Below, one piece after another: positions 38,691 to 46,726 of a stretch of 64,000 nucleotides of DNA. The notes beneath the pieces were generated by a model. It worked only from the letters and a program-made list of their open reading frames with translations. It was not told the DNA's origin and made no database searches. How positions within the stretch are numbered: position 1 is the stretch's first letter; each line of letters begins with the position of its first letter. This DNA comes from Rhizobiaceae bacterium (GTDB taxonomy: Bacteria; Pseudomonadota; Alphaproteobacteria; Rhizobiales; Rhizobiaceae): the NCBI GenBank assembly GCA_016742175.1, contig JACVCH010000003.1, positions 186,001-250,000 on the forward strand, in the 5' to 3' direction. Position numbers and translations under genes: made by a program.

Positions 38691-39431
38691 TTGGAAGGTT
38701 TTACGCGCGCCCAGATCGACAAGGCGGAAAGCAAGGATTTTGCGCTGGGCTCCGGCCCCAAGCGGCCGCGCGACGCGGCGACGCTGATCCTTCTCGACCG
38801 CAGGGGCAGCGACATCCGCGTGCTGATGGGGCGCCGCCACATGAAGCACGCGTTCATGCCCGGCAAGTTCGTCTTTCCCGGCGGGCGCACCGACCCGAAC
38901 GACAGCCGCATCGGCGTGGCGACGCCGCTCGATCCGGCCGAAGAGATCAAGCTGATCGGAACGGGAAGCCGCGCGACGGCCGCGCGCGCCCGCGCCATCG
39001 CGCTTTCCGCCATCCGCGAGACCTATGAGGAGGCCGGGCTGCTGATCGGGCGGCGCGGACCCTTCGCGACCAACAAGTCCGACTGGCAGGGCTTCGTCGA
39101 GCATGGCATCCAGCCCGCGCTCGCGGGCCTGCGCTTCGTCGCCCGCGCGATCACGCCGCCCGGCCGCGTGCGCCGCTTCGACACGCGGTTCCTTTCGGTC
39201 TGGAAGGACGAGGTGGCGCTCGAGCTCGAAGATGGCGGGCCGACGCACGAGCTCGAAGAACTCGTCTGGCTGCCGATCGCGGAAGCGAAGGAAGCCGACA
39301 TTCCGAGCATCACGCGGACGATCCTCGGCGATCTCGAATCGCGGCTGAAGATCGACCCGGAACTGAAGCCCGGCGGCGAGGTGCCGTTCTACCGGCTTCG
39401 CCGCGACCGCTTCGAACGCAACATCATCTAG
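38691..39431 (+). CDS. NUDIX hydrolase with interrupted Nudix box (NUDT19-like)
   Basis: A 246-aa NUDIX protein. The box GX5EX7REUXEEXGU is split: the Gly-rich half is FPGGRTDPNDSR (about residues 61-72) and the catalytic half AIRETYEEAGLLIG comes after an insertion of about 30 residues. Insertions at this point are known in the mammalian NUDT19 (RP2) group, which hydrolyses CoA derivatives. Start is a TTG with GGGAGTG upstream. It is read with rnr-DUF983. Confidence 0.85.
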   Translation: MEGFTRAQIDKAESKDFALGSGPKRPRDAATLILLDRRGSDIRVLMGRRHMKHAFMPGKFVFPGGRTDPNDSRIGVATPLDPAEEIKLIGTGSRATAARARAIALSAIRETYEEAGLLIGRRGPFATNKSDWQGFVEHGIQPALAGLRFVARAITPPGRVRRFDTRFLSVWKDEVALELEDGGPTHELEELVWLPIAEAKEADIPSITRTILGDLESRLKIDPELKPGGEVPFYRLRRDRFERNII

Positions 39432-39448
39432 CGCCGCGGCCAGTCCAG

Positions 39449-40630
39449 ATGCATACCGGCCTGTCCACCCCCGGTGACGAGACCATCAGGTGGCGGTCTG
39501 TATCGGCTGCCATCGCCTCGATCAGCGTCGTCGGGATCGCCATCGGCATCGGCATGCCGCTCCTGAGCGTTATCCTCGAGGGGCGGGGCCATTCGGCGAC
39601 GATGATCGGGCTCAACACGGCGATGGCCGGGCTCGCCTCGATCGTCGCCGCGCCCTGCGCGACGCCGCTCGCCGCGCGATTCGGCGTCGTCTGGACGATG
39701 CTCGCCATGATCGTCGTCGGCGCCTTTTCCTTCATCGGATTTTATGTCGCGTCGGACTTCTGGATATGGTTTCCGCTGCGGGCAGCGCTGCATTTCTCCA
39801 TCACCATCGTCTTCATCCTGTCGGAGTTCTGGATCGCGACCTCGGCGCCGGCGGCGCGGCGCGGCTTCATCCTCGGCATCTACGCGACCGTGCTCTCGCT
39901 CGGCTTCGCCTTCGGGCCGTGGCTGTTCGCGCAGGTCGGCAGCCAGGGCTTCCTGCCCTTCGGCATCACCTTCGCCATCGTCATGATCGCCGCCCTGCCC
40001 GTGCTGGCGGCCTGGCGCGAAAGCCCACGCATCGACGCCGCGCCGACCGGCACGCGCTTCGTCGGCTATATCTGGCTGGTGCCGATGGCGACGGCGGCGG
40101 TGCTGGTCTTCGGCGCGGTCGAGACCGGCGGCTTCGGGCTCTTTCCGGTCTACGGCACGCGGATCGGCTATTCGGAGGCGGATGCCGCGCTTCTGCTGAC
40201 GGCCGTCGGGCTCGGCAACGTGCTGATGCAGATCCCGCTCGGGCTGATCAGCGACCGCGTCAGTGACCGGCGCCACCTGCTGATGATCTGCGCGGCGATC
40301 GGCCTTGCGGGTATGGTCGCCCTGCCCTTCGTCGCCCATGACTGGTATCTGACGGCCGGTGTCCTGTTCGCGTGGGGCGGGGTCGTCGCGGGGCTCTACA
40401 CCGTGGGCCTTGCCCATCTCGGCTCGCGGCTTTCGGGACGCGACCTCGCCTCCGCCAACGCCGCCTTCGTGCTGTGCTACGGAATCGGCATGCTGCTCGG
40501 CCCGCAGGCGATCGGCATCGGCATGGACCTCTTCGGGCCGAACGGTTTCGCCTATGCGATCATGATCTTCTTCGCGGCCTATCTCGGATTGGGCGCGGTG
40601 CGGCTTGGTTCCGGTGGCGCGCGGGGTTGA
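39449..40630 (+). CDS. MFS transporter
   Basis: A 393-aa major facilitator with about twelve hydrophobic segments. The N-terminal half has MPLLSVILEGRGHSATMIGLNTAMAGLASIVAAP...PLAARFG, and the second half LGLISDRVSDRRHLLMICAAIG, a classic loop 8-9 motif (DRVSDRR). It resembles the YcaD-like subgroup; substrate is unknown. It starts 17 nt after the NUDIX stop and its own stop codon lies in the -35 box of rpmG. Confidence 0.88.
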   Translation: MHTGLSTPGDETIRWRSVSAAIASISVVGIAIGIGMPLLSVILEGRGHSATMIGLNTAMAGLASIVAAPCATPLAARFGVVWTMLAMIVVGAFSFIGFYVASDFWIWFPLRAALHFSITIVFILSEFWIATSAPAARRGFILGIYATVLSLGFAFGPWLFAQVGSQGFLPFGITFAIVMIAALPVLAAWRESPRIDAAPTGTRFVGYIWLVPMATAAVLVFGAVETGGFGLFPVYGTRIGYSEADAALLLTAVGLGNVLMQIPLGLISDRVSDRRHLLMICAAIGLAGMVALPFVAHDWYLTAGVLFAWGGVVAGLYTVGLAHLGSRLSGRDLASANAAFVLCYGIGMLLGPQAIGIGMDLFGPNGFAYAIMIFFAAYLGLGAVRLGSGGARG

Positions 40631-40654
40631 CAATCGGCGCCGATCCAGTATGTC
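40627..40654 (+). promoter_or_regulatory. Predicted rpmG promoter
   Basis: A consensus TTGACA (40627-40632) and TATGTC (40649-40654) are 16 bp apart. The TGA stop of the MFS gene is part of the -35 box. The transcript would have a leader of about 70 nt. Confidence 0.65.
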
Positions 40655-40732
40655 TCGCGCCAAGTTTTCCGCCGCCCGGGCCCGGCTCCCGTTCGTATGC
40701 GGTGACATCTCTTTCAGAAACGGACGACCAAA

Positions 40733-40900
40733 ATGGCCAAGGCGACAACCATCAAGATCAAGCTTCTGTCGACCGCCGACACCGGCAGCTTCTACGTCAC
40801 GACGAAGAACAGCCGCACGATGACGGACAAGATGACGAAGCGGAAGTACGACCCGATCGCGCGCAAGCACGTCGAGTTCAAGGAAACCAAGATCAAGTAA
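40733..40900 (+). CDS. rpmG: 50S ribosomal protein L33
   Basis: A 55-aa L33: [20 protein letters not shown], then [25 protein letters not shown], ending ETKIK. This is the cysteine-free form without a zinc ribbon, usual for alphaproteobacteria. It has its own promoter and terminator and so is monocistronic. It is followed by pleD-divK on the opposite strand, the common rhizobial arrangement. Confidence 0.96.
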   Translation: MAKATTIKIKLLSTADTGSFYVTTKNSRTMTDKMTKRKYDPIARKHVEFKETKIK

Positions 40901-40926
40901 GCGTCACGCTTCTGATCGGTTTCAAG

Positions 40927-40948
40927 CGCCGCCTTCGGGCGGCGTTTT
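40927..40948 (+). terminator. rpmG terminator
   Basis: CGCCGCC (40927-40933) and GGCGGCG (40938-40944) form a 7-bp stem closed by a TTCG tetraloop, followed by TTTT and then GCGTTT. It starts 26 nt after the rpmG stop. Confidence 0.85.
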
Positions 40949-40964
40949 GCGTTTCTGCGGCTGG

Positions 40965-41114
40965 AAAAAGAAAGGGGCCGGCCGACGGCTGACAGTGGTA
41001 CGAGGAGGCCACTAAGGTGTCAGTGTCGACCGGCCGACCCCACGGACCCAGGAGATGCGGCGGACCTGAGCATCATGGGGTAGCTTGCCGGGCAGATGCC
41101 CTCGTTTGCTGCCC
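40965..41114 (-). ncRNA. Probable small RNA with CCUCCU-loop hairpin and terminator
   Basis: Read leftward, the segment starts with a GGGCAG/CTGCCC hairpin (41090-41114), passes an unpaired stretch with CTCCT, and ends in a long hairpin (40974-41041): a 13-bp outer stem with wobble pairs, an internal loop, CTGACA/TGTCAG, and GTGG/CCAC closing a 10-nt loop CCTCCTCGTA. The tail is TTTCTTTTT (40965-40973), a factor-independent terminator only on the minus strand. An exposed CCUCCU loop is the anti-Shine-Dalgarno feature of several rhizobial sRNAs. Position between rpmG and pleD makes the alpha-r families (alpha-r9 from memory) the first comparison. The 5' end is a guess; a pleD 3' UTR is the alternative. 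Confidence 0.5.
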
Positions 41115-41238
41115 TGATGGCTTCACAGTCGCGCAAGACCGGTTGAAAATCAATAATTTCTTAACTTTGATGCCAAGAGTCGCGCGTTAAGGTAAACACG
41201 CGTGCGGACAGGCCCTGACTGTCTAGATGACGCCTTGA

Positions 41239-42612
41239 CTAGGCTGCACTTGCGACGACGCGGTTGCGGCCGGCGTTCTTCGCCTGATAGAGCGCGACGT
41301 CCGCGCGCTTCATCATGTCCGTCACCGTGTCGGGCTCGCCCTTGAGCGAGGCGACGCCGACCGAGATGGTCACGTCGAGCGTCTTGCCGCCCTCCTCGAT
41401 GGTGAACGGATTGCGCGCGATCTGGTCGCGGATGCGCTCGGCGACCTTTTCGGCGAGCGCCGGATCGGTGTCCGGCATGACGATGACGAACTCCTCGCCG
41501 CCATAGCGGCAGGCAAGGTCGAAGCCGCGCACGCTCTGGCGCAGCCGCATGGCGAACTCGCGCAGGATGTCGTCGCCGGCGTCGTGGCCGTGCGTGTCGT
41601 TGATCGACTTGAAGCGGTCGATGTCGGTGATCAGCACGGAAAGCGGCTTGCCGCGGCTGCGGGCCTTGGTGGCGAGGCTCGCCAGATGGCTGTCGAGATA
41701 GCGGCGGTTGTGGAGGCCGGTCAGGCCGTCCGTCACCGCCATCTCGATGGTCTGGGTGACCGAGGAGCGAAGCTGGTCGTTGTAGCGCTTGCGTTTGACC
41801 TGCGTGCGCAGGCGCGCGATCAGCTCCTGCCGGTCGACGGGGCGGGTGACGTAGTCATTGATCCCGAGTTCGAGCGCGCGCACGAGGCGCTGGTTCTCGT
41901 CCTGGCCCGCGATCAGGATGATCGGCAGGAAACGCGTGCGGTCGAGCGTGCGAAGCTGCGAGCAGAGCCGCAGCGGATCGTATTCGGCGAGCGCGGTCGA
42001 GATCAGCACGCACTCATAGGGCTTCTCGGCCGCCTCGATCAGGCCCGCCTGCGGGTCGGAGACGACGTCGAGCGTGCAGAAACCGCGCAGGTACTTCTCG
42101 ATCTGCTCGACCGAGGAGGCGCGATCGTCGATCAGCAGCGCGCGGATGGGCGCATTGGCGGAGATGTCGCGCTTCTTCAGGAGCTCCTCGATGCCGATGT
42201 TGCGCGTCGTCGAAGCGCGCATGCGCAACTCGTCGGTGAGCATCTTGAGGCGCACGAGGCTCTTCACGCGCGTCATGAGCTGGAGGTCGTTGGCGGGCTT
42301 GGTCAGGAAATCGTCGGCGCCGACTTCGAGCCCGCGCACGCGGTCCGCAGCCTGGTCGAGCGCGGTGACCATGACGACGGGAATGTGGGCGGTGGCCGAA
42401 TCGGTCTTGAGGCGGCGACACACCTCGAACCCGTCCATGTCGGGCATCATGACGTCGAGCAGCACCACGTCGGCGCGGCCCGCCTCGCAGATTTCGAGCG
42501 CGTCGCGGCCATTGCTGGCGGTGAGCACCTCGAAATACTCGGCGAGCAGCCGCGCTTCGAGAAGCTTCACATTCGCCGGAATGTCGTCGACAACAAGTAT
42601 CCGCGCCGTCAT
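41239..42612 (-). CDS. pleD: Diguanylate cyclase response regulator PleD
   Basis: A 457-aa REC-REC-GGDEF protein making c-di-GMP at the pole after phosphorylation. The first receiver has the phospho-acceptor Asp53 (VVLLDVMMPDMDGF), same number as in Caulobacter PleD. The second receiver has lost it (CVLISTALAEYDP) and serves for dimerisation. The GGDEF domain has the active GGEEF (about residue 369) and the allosteric I-site R-G-F-D five residues before it. It follows divK by 33 nt. The 124-nt stretch 41115-41238 after its stop shows no gene. Confidence 0.97.
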   Translation of the reverse strand: MTARILVVDDIPANVKLLEARLLAEYFEVLTASNGRDALEICEAGRADVVLLDVMMPDMDGFEVCRRLKTDSATAHIPVVMVTALDQAADRVRGLEVGADDFLTKPANDLQLMTRVKSLVRLKMLTDELRMRASTTRNIGIEELLKKRDISANAPIRALLIDDRASSVEQIEKYLRGFCTLDVVSDPQAGLIEAAEKPYECVLISTALAEYDPLRLCSQLRTLDRTRFLPIILIAGQDENQRLVRALELGINDYVTRPVDRQELIARLRTQVKRKRYNDQLRSSVTQTIEMAVTDGLTGLHNRRYLDSHLASLATKARSRGKPLSVLITDIDRFKSINDTHGHDAGDDILREFAMRLRQSVRGFDLACRYGGEEFVIVMPDTDPALAEKVAERIRDQIARNPFTIEEGGKTLDVTISVGVASLKGEPDTVTDMMKRADVALYQAKNAGRNRVVASAA

Positions 42613-42645
42613 TTCAACCCCTTGTCCGGCCGCCCGGCCGGCTCC

Positions 42646-43017
42646 TCACGCATCGCCCAGATAGGACTTGATCGTCTCGATGAAGCGCGCGACCGAGATC
42701 GGCTTCGAGATGTAAGCCTCGCAGCCGCCCTGCCGGATACGCTCCTCGTCGCCCTTCATGGCGAAGGCCGTCACCGCGATGACCGGGATCGAGCGCAGAT
42801 CGTCGTCGTCCTTCAGCCATTTGGTGACCTCCAGCCCCGAAACCTCGGGAAGCTGGATGTCCATCAGGATCAGGTCGGGCCGATGCTCGCGCGCAAGGTC
42901 GAGCGCCTCCAGCCCGTTGCGCGTGCGCACGGTCTCGTAGCCCGACGCTTCGATGAGGTCGCGAAAGAGCTTCATGTTGAGCTCGTTGTCCTCGACGATC
43001 ATCACCTTCTTGGTCAT
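42646..43017 (-). CDS. divK: Single-domain response regulator DivK
   Basis: A 123-aa stand-alone receiver starting [28 protein letters not shown], with phospho-acceptor Asp53 ([13 protein letters not shown]), Thr in [13 protein letters not shown] and Lys in ISKPIS. DivK links the histidine kinases DivJ/PleC to DivL-CckA-CtrA and is required for polar differentiation. It forms an operon with pleD and is divergent from the DUF3572 gene. The 139-nt space in between (43018-43156) should contain both promoters; I see no canonical TTAA-N7-TTAA CtrA site. Confidence 0.96.
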   Translation of the reverse strand: MTKKVMIVEDNELNMKLFRDLIEASGYETVRTRNGLEALDLAREHRPDLILMDIQLPEVSGLEVTKWLKDDDDLRSIPVIAVTAFAMKGDEERIRQGGCEAYISKPISVARFIETIKSYLGDA

Positions 43018-43156
43018 AAGTCCTCGACAGTCCAGGCGCCGAACGGTTTCGACCCCGCCGAAATGTTAGCGTGATTTGATTGACGAAACGCAAACTCTTG
43101 AAACAAGCCATCGCGCGATGCTTGATCGCGTGGATGGCGCAGGCTAACCCAGCCGC

Positions 43157-43483
43157 ATGAACAGGACCATGTCGGATTCGGGGCGCGGCGACAAGAAGCT
43201 GGCGCGGGAAGCGGCCGATGGCATCGCCATCGAGGCGCTGGGCTTCGTGGCGAGCGATCCGGACCTCCTGCCGCGCTTCCTCGACCTGACCGGCATCGCC
43301 GCGCACGAGATCCGCCGCGCGGCGGGCGAGCCGGGCTTCCTTGCGGGCGTGCTGCAGTTCATCCTGGCGCACGAGCCGACGCTGATGAAGTTCAGCGAGG
43401 CAAGCGGCATCGCGCCGCAGGATGTCGGACGCGCCTTGCGTGCGCTGCCGGCGGGCGACGACGAGTACGAGATTTCCTCATGA
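43157..43483 (+). CDS. DUF3572 family protein
   Basis: A 108-aa all-helical protein with the DUF3572 signature EAADGIAIEALGFVASDPDLLPRFLDLTGI and GEPGFLAGVLQFILAHEPTLMKF. It is regularly found next to divK in Rhizobiales. Function is unknown. It overlaps the following HAD gene by ATGA. An internal ATG at 43169 is an alternative start. Confidence 0.87.
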   Translation: MNRTMSDSGRGDKKLAREAADGIAIEALGFVASDPDLLPRFLDLTGIAAHEIRRAAGEPGFLAGVLQFILAHEPTLMKFSEASGIAPQDVGRALRALPAGDDEYEISS

Positions 43484-44160
43484 GTGACGATCCCGAGACG
43501 CTGCGCCAGATCGAGGAACTGGCAGCCGACGACCGGCCGCTGCTGATCCTCGACGTCGACGACGTCATCCTCGATTTCATCAAGCCCTTCCCGCGCTATC
43601 TTAAGTCGAAGGGTTTCGACCTCAGGCTCGACAGTTTCGCGCTGCACGGCAACATCTTCCATGTCGACAACGGCAACGTCGCCGAAATCGAGCATGTACG
43701 TACGCTGGTCGACGATTTCTTCCACGGCCAGGCCGACTGGCAGACCGTGACGGACGGCGCGGCCGATGCGATGGCGCAGATCGCGCGGCGCGCGGAGATC
43801 GTGCTGCTGACGGCTATGCCCCACCGCTTCCGCGATGCGCGCCGCCGCCACCTCGACGCGCTCGGCCTGCCCTACCCGCTTTTGACGACGGAGATGGCTA
43901 AGGGTCCGGCCGTCGCGCGGCTGCGGGGCGAGACGCCGCGTCCGGTCGCCTTCGTCGACGACCAACCGCGCAATTTGATCTCGGCGCATGAGAGCGTGCC
44001 GGATGCCGCGCTGTTTCACCTGATGGCCGACAACAGCCTGCGCGAGTTGATGCCGCCGCCGCCCGATTTCGCGACGATCGTCCATGACTGGGCCGAGGCG
44101 CTGCCGATGATCGAGCGCGCGCTCGGGATCGACGGTCACGACGCGGCGGCGAGCGCGTAG
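43480..44160 (+). CDS. HAD-like hydrolase, unknown substrate
   Basis: A 226-aa protein with a haloacid dehalogenase pattern: motif I LLILDVDDVILDF (nucleophile Asp in D-V-D-D), motif II IVLLTAMPHR (Thr), motif III Lys in EMAKGPAVARL, and motif IV PVAFVDDQPRN. The cap insertion covers about residues 45-95. I do not know the exact family. It is translationally coupled to DUF3572, and its last 25 nt overlap the convergent GNAT gene. Confidence 0.72.
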   Translation: MSDDPETLRQIEELAADDRPLLILDVDDVILDFIKPFPRYLKSKGFDLRLDSFALHGNIFHVDNGNVAEIEHVRTLVDDFFHGQADWQTVTDGAADAMAQIARRAEIVLLTAMPHRFRDARRRHLDALGLPYPLLTTEMAKGPAVARLRGETPRPVAFVDDQPRNLISAHESVPDAALFHLMADNSLRELMPPPPDFATIVHDWAEALPMIERALGIDGHDAAASA

Positions 44161-44720
44161 CGCATCAGCGGACGCCCTGCCTTGCGCTCGGCGACCGTTT
44201 CGAAACCCGCCTGCTCGAAGACACGGGCGGAGCCGACGAAAAGCCCGATCGACCGCGAATCCTTCGACTGCCGGATCGGGCAGGCCTCGACGAGACGGGC
44301 GCCGTTCTGGCGGGCGAAGTCGAGCCCGGCCGCGACCAGCCGATGCGTCAGGCCCTTGCCGCGCGCGGATGAGCGCAGGAAGAAACAGGAGATCGCCCAT
44401 GCCGCCGCATCCGCAGGGTCGACATCGAGCGGCGAGGATGCCCTGCCCTTGTTGTTCCACTCCGGCACGTCGGCTCGCGGACCGATCTGCATCCAGCCGA
44501 CGGCGCGGCCATCGGCGAACGCCAGGAGGCCGGGCGGCGGGCCGTCCTCGATCCGCCGCTTGATGAAGGCCTTGTTGGCCTCGCGATCGTTGACGCGGCG
44601 GGCGGCGGGCGGCAGGCGGAAATGGACGCACCAGCAGCCGTAACATGCGCCCTGCCTGCCGAAGAGATCCTCGAAGGCCGGCCAGCGTTCGGGCGTCAAA
44701 GGAAGAATGTCGGTGTCCAT
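44136..44720 (-). CDS. GNAT family N-acetyltransferase
   Basis: A 194-aa acetyltransferase. The N-terminal [29 protein letters not shown] with three Cys is typical of a GNAT subgroup found in many soil bacteria. The acetyl-CoA loop is [30 protein letters not shown] (about residues 115-145). The substrate is unknown. The ATG at 44718-44720 is preceded by AAGGAGG. It is divergent from dinB with 92 bp between them, so the LexA site at 44792-44806 could affect it as well. Confidence 0.85.
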   Translation of the reverse strand: MDTDILPLTPERWPAFEDLFGRQGACYGCWCVHFRLPPAARRVNDREANKAFIKRRIEDGPPPGLLAFADGRAVGWMQIGPRADVPEWNNKGRASSPLDVDPADAAAWAISCFFLRSSARGKGLTHRLVAAGLDFARQNGARLVEACPIRQSKDSRSIGLFVGSARVFEQAGFETVAERKAGRPLMRYALAAAS

Positions 44721-44758
44721 TCCAGTCCTCCTTGCCGGTGGGACGACGCGCAATTCGC

Positions 44759-44806
44759 TTGCGGCCCGATGCGCATCGTCCTACGATATTTGTTCCCTTT
44801 ATGTTC
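44759..44806 (+). promoter_or_regulatory. dinB promoter with LexA box
   Basis: TTGCGG (44759-44764) and TACGAT (44782-44787) are 17 bp apart. The expected start of transcription near 44794 lies inside GTTC-N7-GTTC (44792-44806), the alphaproteobacterial LexA operator. This arrangement gives direct SOS repression. Confidence 0.78.
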
Positions 44807-44812
44807 ACATCG

Positions 44813-46123
44813 ATGCGCCAGACTGTCAATCATCCGTCTCATGGATTCTGCCGGGATTGCCTGACGCTCCAGCGCGGGAAGGCGCCGCGCTGCGATGCCT
44901 GCGGCAGCCCCCGCATCGTGCGCCATGACGAGCTCTACGCGCTGCATCTGGCGCATATCGACTGCGACGCCTTCTATGCGGCAGTGGAAAAGCGGGACAA
45001 TCCGGCGCTTCGCGACAAGCCGGTGATCATCGGCGGCGGAACGCGCGGCGTCGTCTCCACCGCCTGCTACATCGCGCGCATCAAGGGCGTGCGCTCGGCG
45101 ATGCCGATGTTCAAGGCACTGCAGGCCTGCCCCGAGGCGGTGGTGATCAAGCCGGACATGGAAAAATACGTCCGCGTCGGGCGCGAGGTGCGCCAGATGA
45201 TGGAGGCGCTGACGCCGCTGGTCGAGCCGCTTTCGATCGACGAAGCCTTTCTCGACCTCGGCGGCACCGAAACGCTGCACGGAAGGCCGCCCGCGCTGGT
45301 GCTCGGCCAGTTCGTCCAATCCGTCGAGCGCGAGATCGGCATTTCGGTCTCGGTTGGTCTTTCCTATTGCAAGTTCCTGGCAAAGGTCGCGTCGGACCTG
45401 AAGAAGCCGCGCGGCTTTGCGGTCATCGGCGAGGCGGAGGCGCTCGAGTTCCTGGCGGGACAGCCGGTCTCGATGATCTGGGGCGTCGGCAAGGCGTTCG
45501 AGGCCGTGCTGGACCGCGATGGCGTGCGCACCATCGGGCAGTTGCAGAAGATGGAGCGCGGCGATCTCCTGAAGCGCTACGGCACGATGGGCGACCGGCT
45601 CTACCATCTCTCGCGCGGCGAGGACGTGCGGCGCGTCTCGGCCGACCGCGAAGCCAAGAGCGTTTCGGCGGAGACGACCTTCGATATCGACCTGTCGCGC
45701 GCCGAAGACCTCGTGCCGGTGCTGCGCGCGCTGAGCGAAAAGGTGTCGCGGCGGCTGAAGAGCCACCAGATCGCGGGGCGGACCGTCGTCCTGAAGCTGA
45801 AGACGGCCGACTTCAAGATCCGCACTCGCAACCGTGCACTGGCGGACCCGACCCAGCTCGCCGAGCGGATTTTCCAGACCGGCCTCGAAATGCTGAAGCA
45901 CGAACTCGACGGCACCCGGTTCCGCCTGCTCGGCATCGGCGTCAGCGAACTGGCGGACGCCGCGCGAGCCGATCCACCCGACCTCGTCGACCTGCGCGGA
46001 GCGAAAGCCGCGAAGGCCGAATGCGCGATGGACCGGCTGCGGGAAAAGTTCGGCAATACGATCGTGGAGACGGGCTATACGTTCGGGCGGCCGCGCAACG
46101 GGCGGCCGCCGAGAGCGGACTGA
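44813..46123 (+). CDS. dinB: DNA polymerase IV with N-terminal zinc ribbon
   Basis: A 436-aa Y-family translesion polymerase. An N-terminal extension with C-x2-C...C-x2-C ([23 protein letters not shown], residues about 12-34) precedes the palm motif [21 protein letters not shown] (Asp and Asp metal ligands), [15 protein letters not shown] (about 135-150), the helix-hairpin-helix region and the little finger ending [11 protein letters not shown]. No signal of disruption. The ATG at 44801 would lie inside the LexA operator, so I use 44813. The stop directly abuts the convergent secreted-protein gene. Confidence 0.93.
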   Translation: MRQTVNHPSHGFCRDCLTLQRGKAPRCDACGSPRIVRHDELYALHLAHIDCDAFYAAVEKRDNPALRDKPVIIGGGTRGVVSTACYIARIKGVRSAMPMFKALQACPEAVVIKPDMEKYVRVGREVRQMMEALTPLVEPLSIDEAFLDLGGTETLHGRPPALVLGQFVQSVEREIGISVSVGLSYCKFLAKVASDLKKPRGFAVIGEAEALEFLAGQPVSMIWGVGKAFEAVLDRDGVRTIGQLQKMERGDLLKRYGTMGDRLYHLSRGEDVRRVSADREAKSVSAETTFDIDLSRAEDLVPVLRALSEKVSRRLKSHQIAGRTVVLKLKTADFKIRTRNRALADPTQLAERIFQTGLEMLKHELDGTRFRLLGIGVSELADAARADPPDLVDLRGAKAAKAECAMDRLREKFGNTIVETGYTFGRPRNGRPPRAD

Positions 46124-46615
46124 CTACTGCCGCTCGAAGGAAAGCTGCGCCGTGACGACGGGCTCGCCCGTCTCGGGATGCGCCTCGGTCGTGACGATCT
46201 GCAAGGCATTGCCGGAAGTGGAAAGCTGCATGCTCGCCTCGCGGCCGGTCTCCGTCCATGCGACGGCGAGATTGACCGTGTCGCCGCTGCGATTTCCCAA
46301 CAGGCTGGCGGGACCGCGCGGCGAGCCGGTATAGGTGCCCGAATAGGTCTCGCCTTCGACCGAAAGATCAGCGCCGATCGCGCGCGACATGACGATCATC
46401 GCGTTGCAGTTTCCGTCCATCGACAGGCGCTCGGCCGACGCGTCGGAGGACAGGTCGCAATTGACGTTGACCGGCTCCTGATCCGGCTTCAGGCGAATGG
46501 AGCCGCTGCCGGCCCAGTTGCCCTCCAGCGTTTCGAGGAATTCGGCCTCCGATGCGTGGGCCGGTACTGCAGCCGTCATGGCCGCCGCGACGATGAGTGC
46601 GGACAAGGCGCGCAT
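46124..46615 (-). CDS. Secreted protein, unknown function
   Basis: A 163-aa exported protein with a signal peptide (MRALSALIVAAAMTAAVPAHA) and a mature part starting SEAEFLETLEGNWAGSGSIRLKP, a lipocalin-like beginning, with two Cys (VNCDLSS and GNCNAM) that may form a disulfide. Beta-rich composition and the GNWAGSG motif suggest a small beta-barrel, an inference. AAAGGATAGAC precedes the ATG. dnaE lies 111 nt further left on the same strand. Confidence 0.75.
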   Translation of the reverse strand: MRALSALIVAAAMTAAVPAHASEAEFLETLEGNWAGSGSIRLKPDQEPVNVNCDLSSDASAERLSMDGNCNAMIVMSRAIGADLSVEGETYSGTYTGSPRGPASLLGNRSGDTVNLAVAWTETGREASMQLSTSGNALQIVTTEAHPETGEPVVTAQLSFERQ

Positions 46616-46726
46616 GTCTATCCTTTCGAATTTCAGCTTCGTTGGAGACAGAACGCGCGAAATCCGGCCTTTCGATCCTGGAAGGCCACAATTCCCATGA
46701 CGCAGGGACATGGTCCGTGATGGATG

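Noticed and set aside
40974-41041. The hairpin as a plus-strand rpmG terminator
   Set aside because: rpmG already has a TTCG hairpin with a T run at 40927-40948, and the plus strand after 41041 has no T tract.
41599-42612. Missing phospho-acceptor in the second PleD receiver as a mutation
   Set aside because: A degenerate second receiver is normal for PleD; Asp53 of the first receiver and the GGEEF/I-site are intact.
46047-46123. Possible frameshift or second gene at the end of dinB
   Set aside because: The little-finger end [11 protein letters not shown] is in frame and the gene stops normally against the convergent neighbour.
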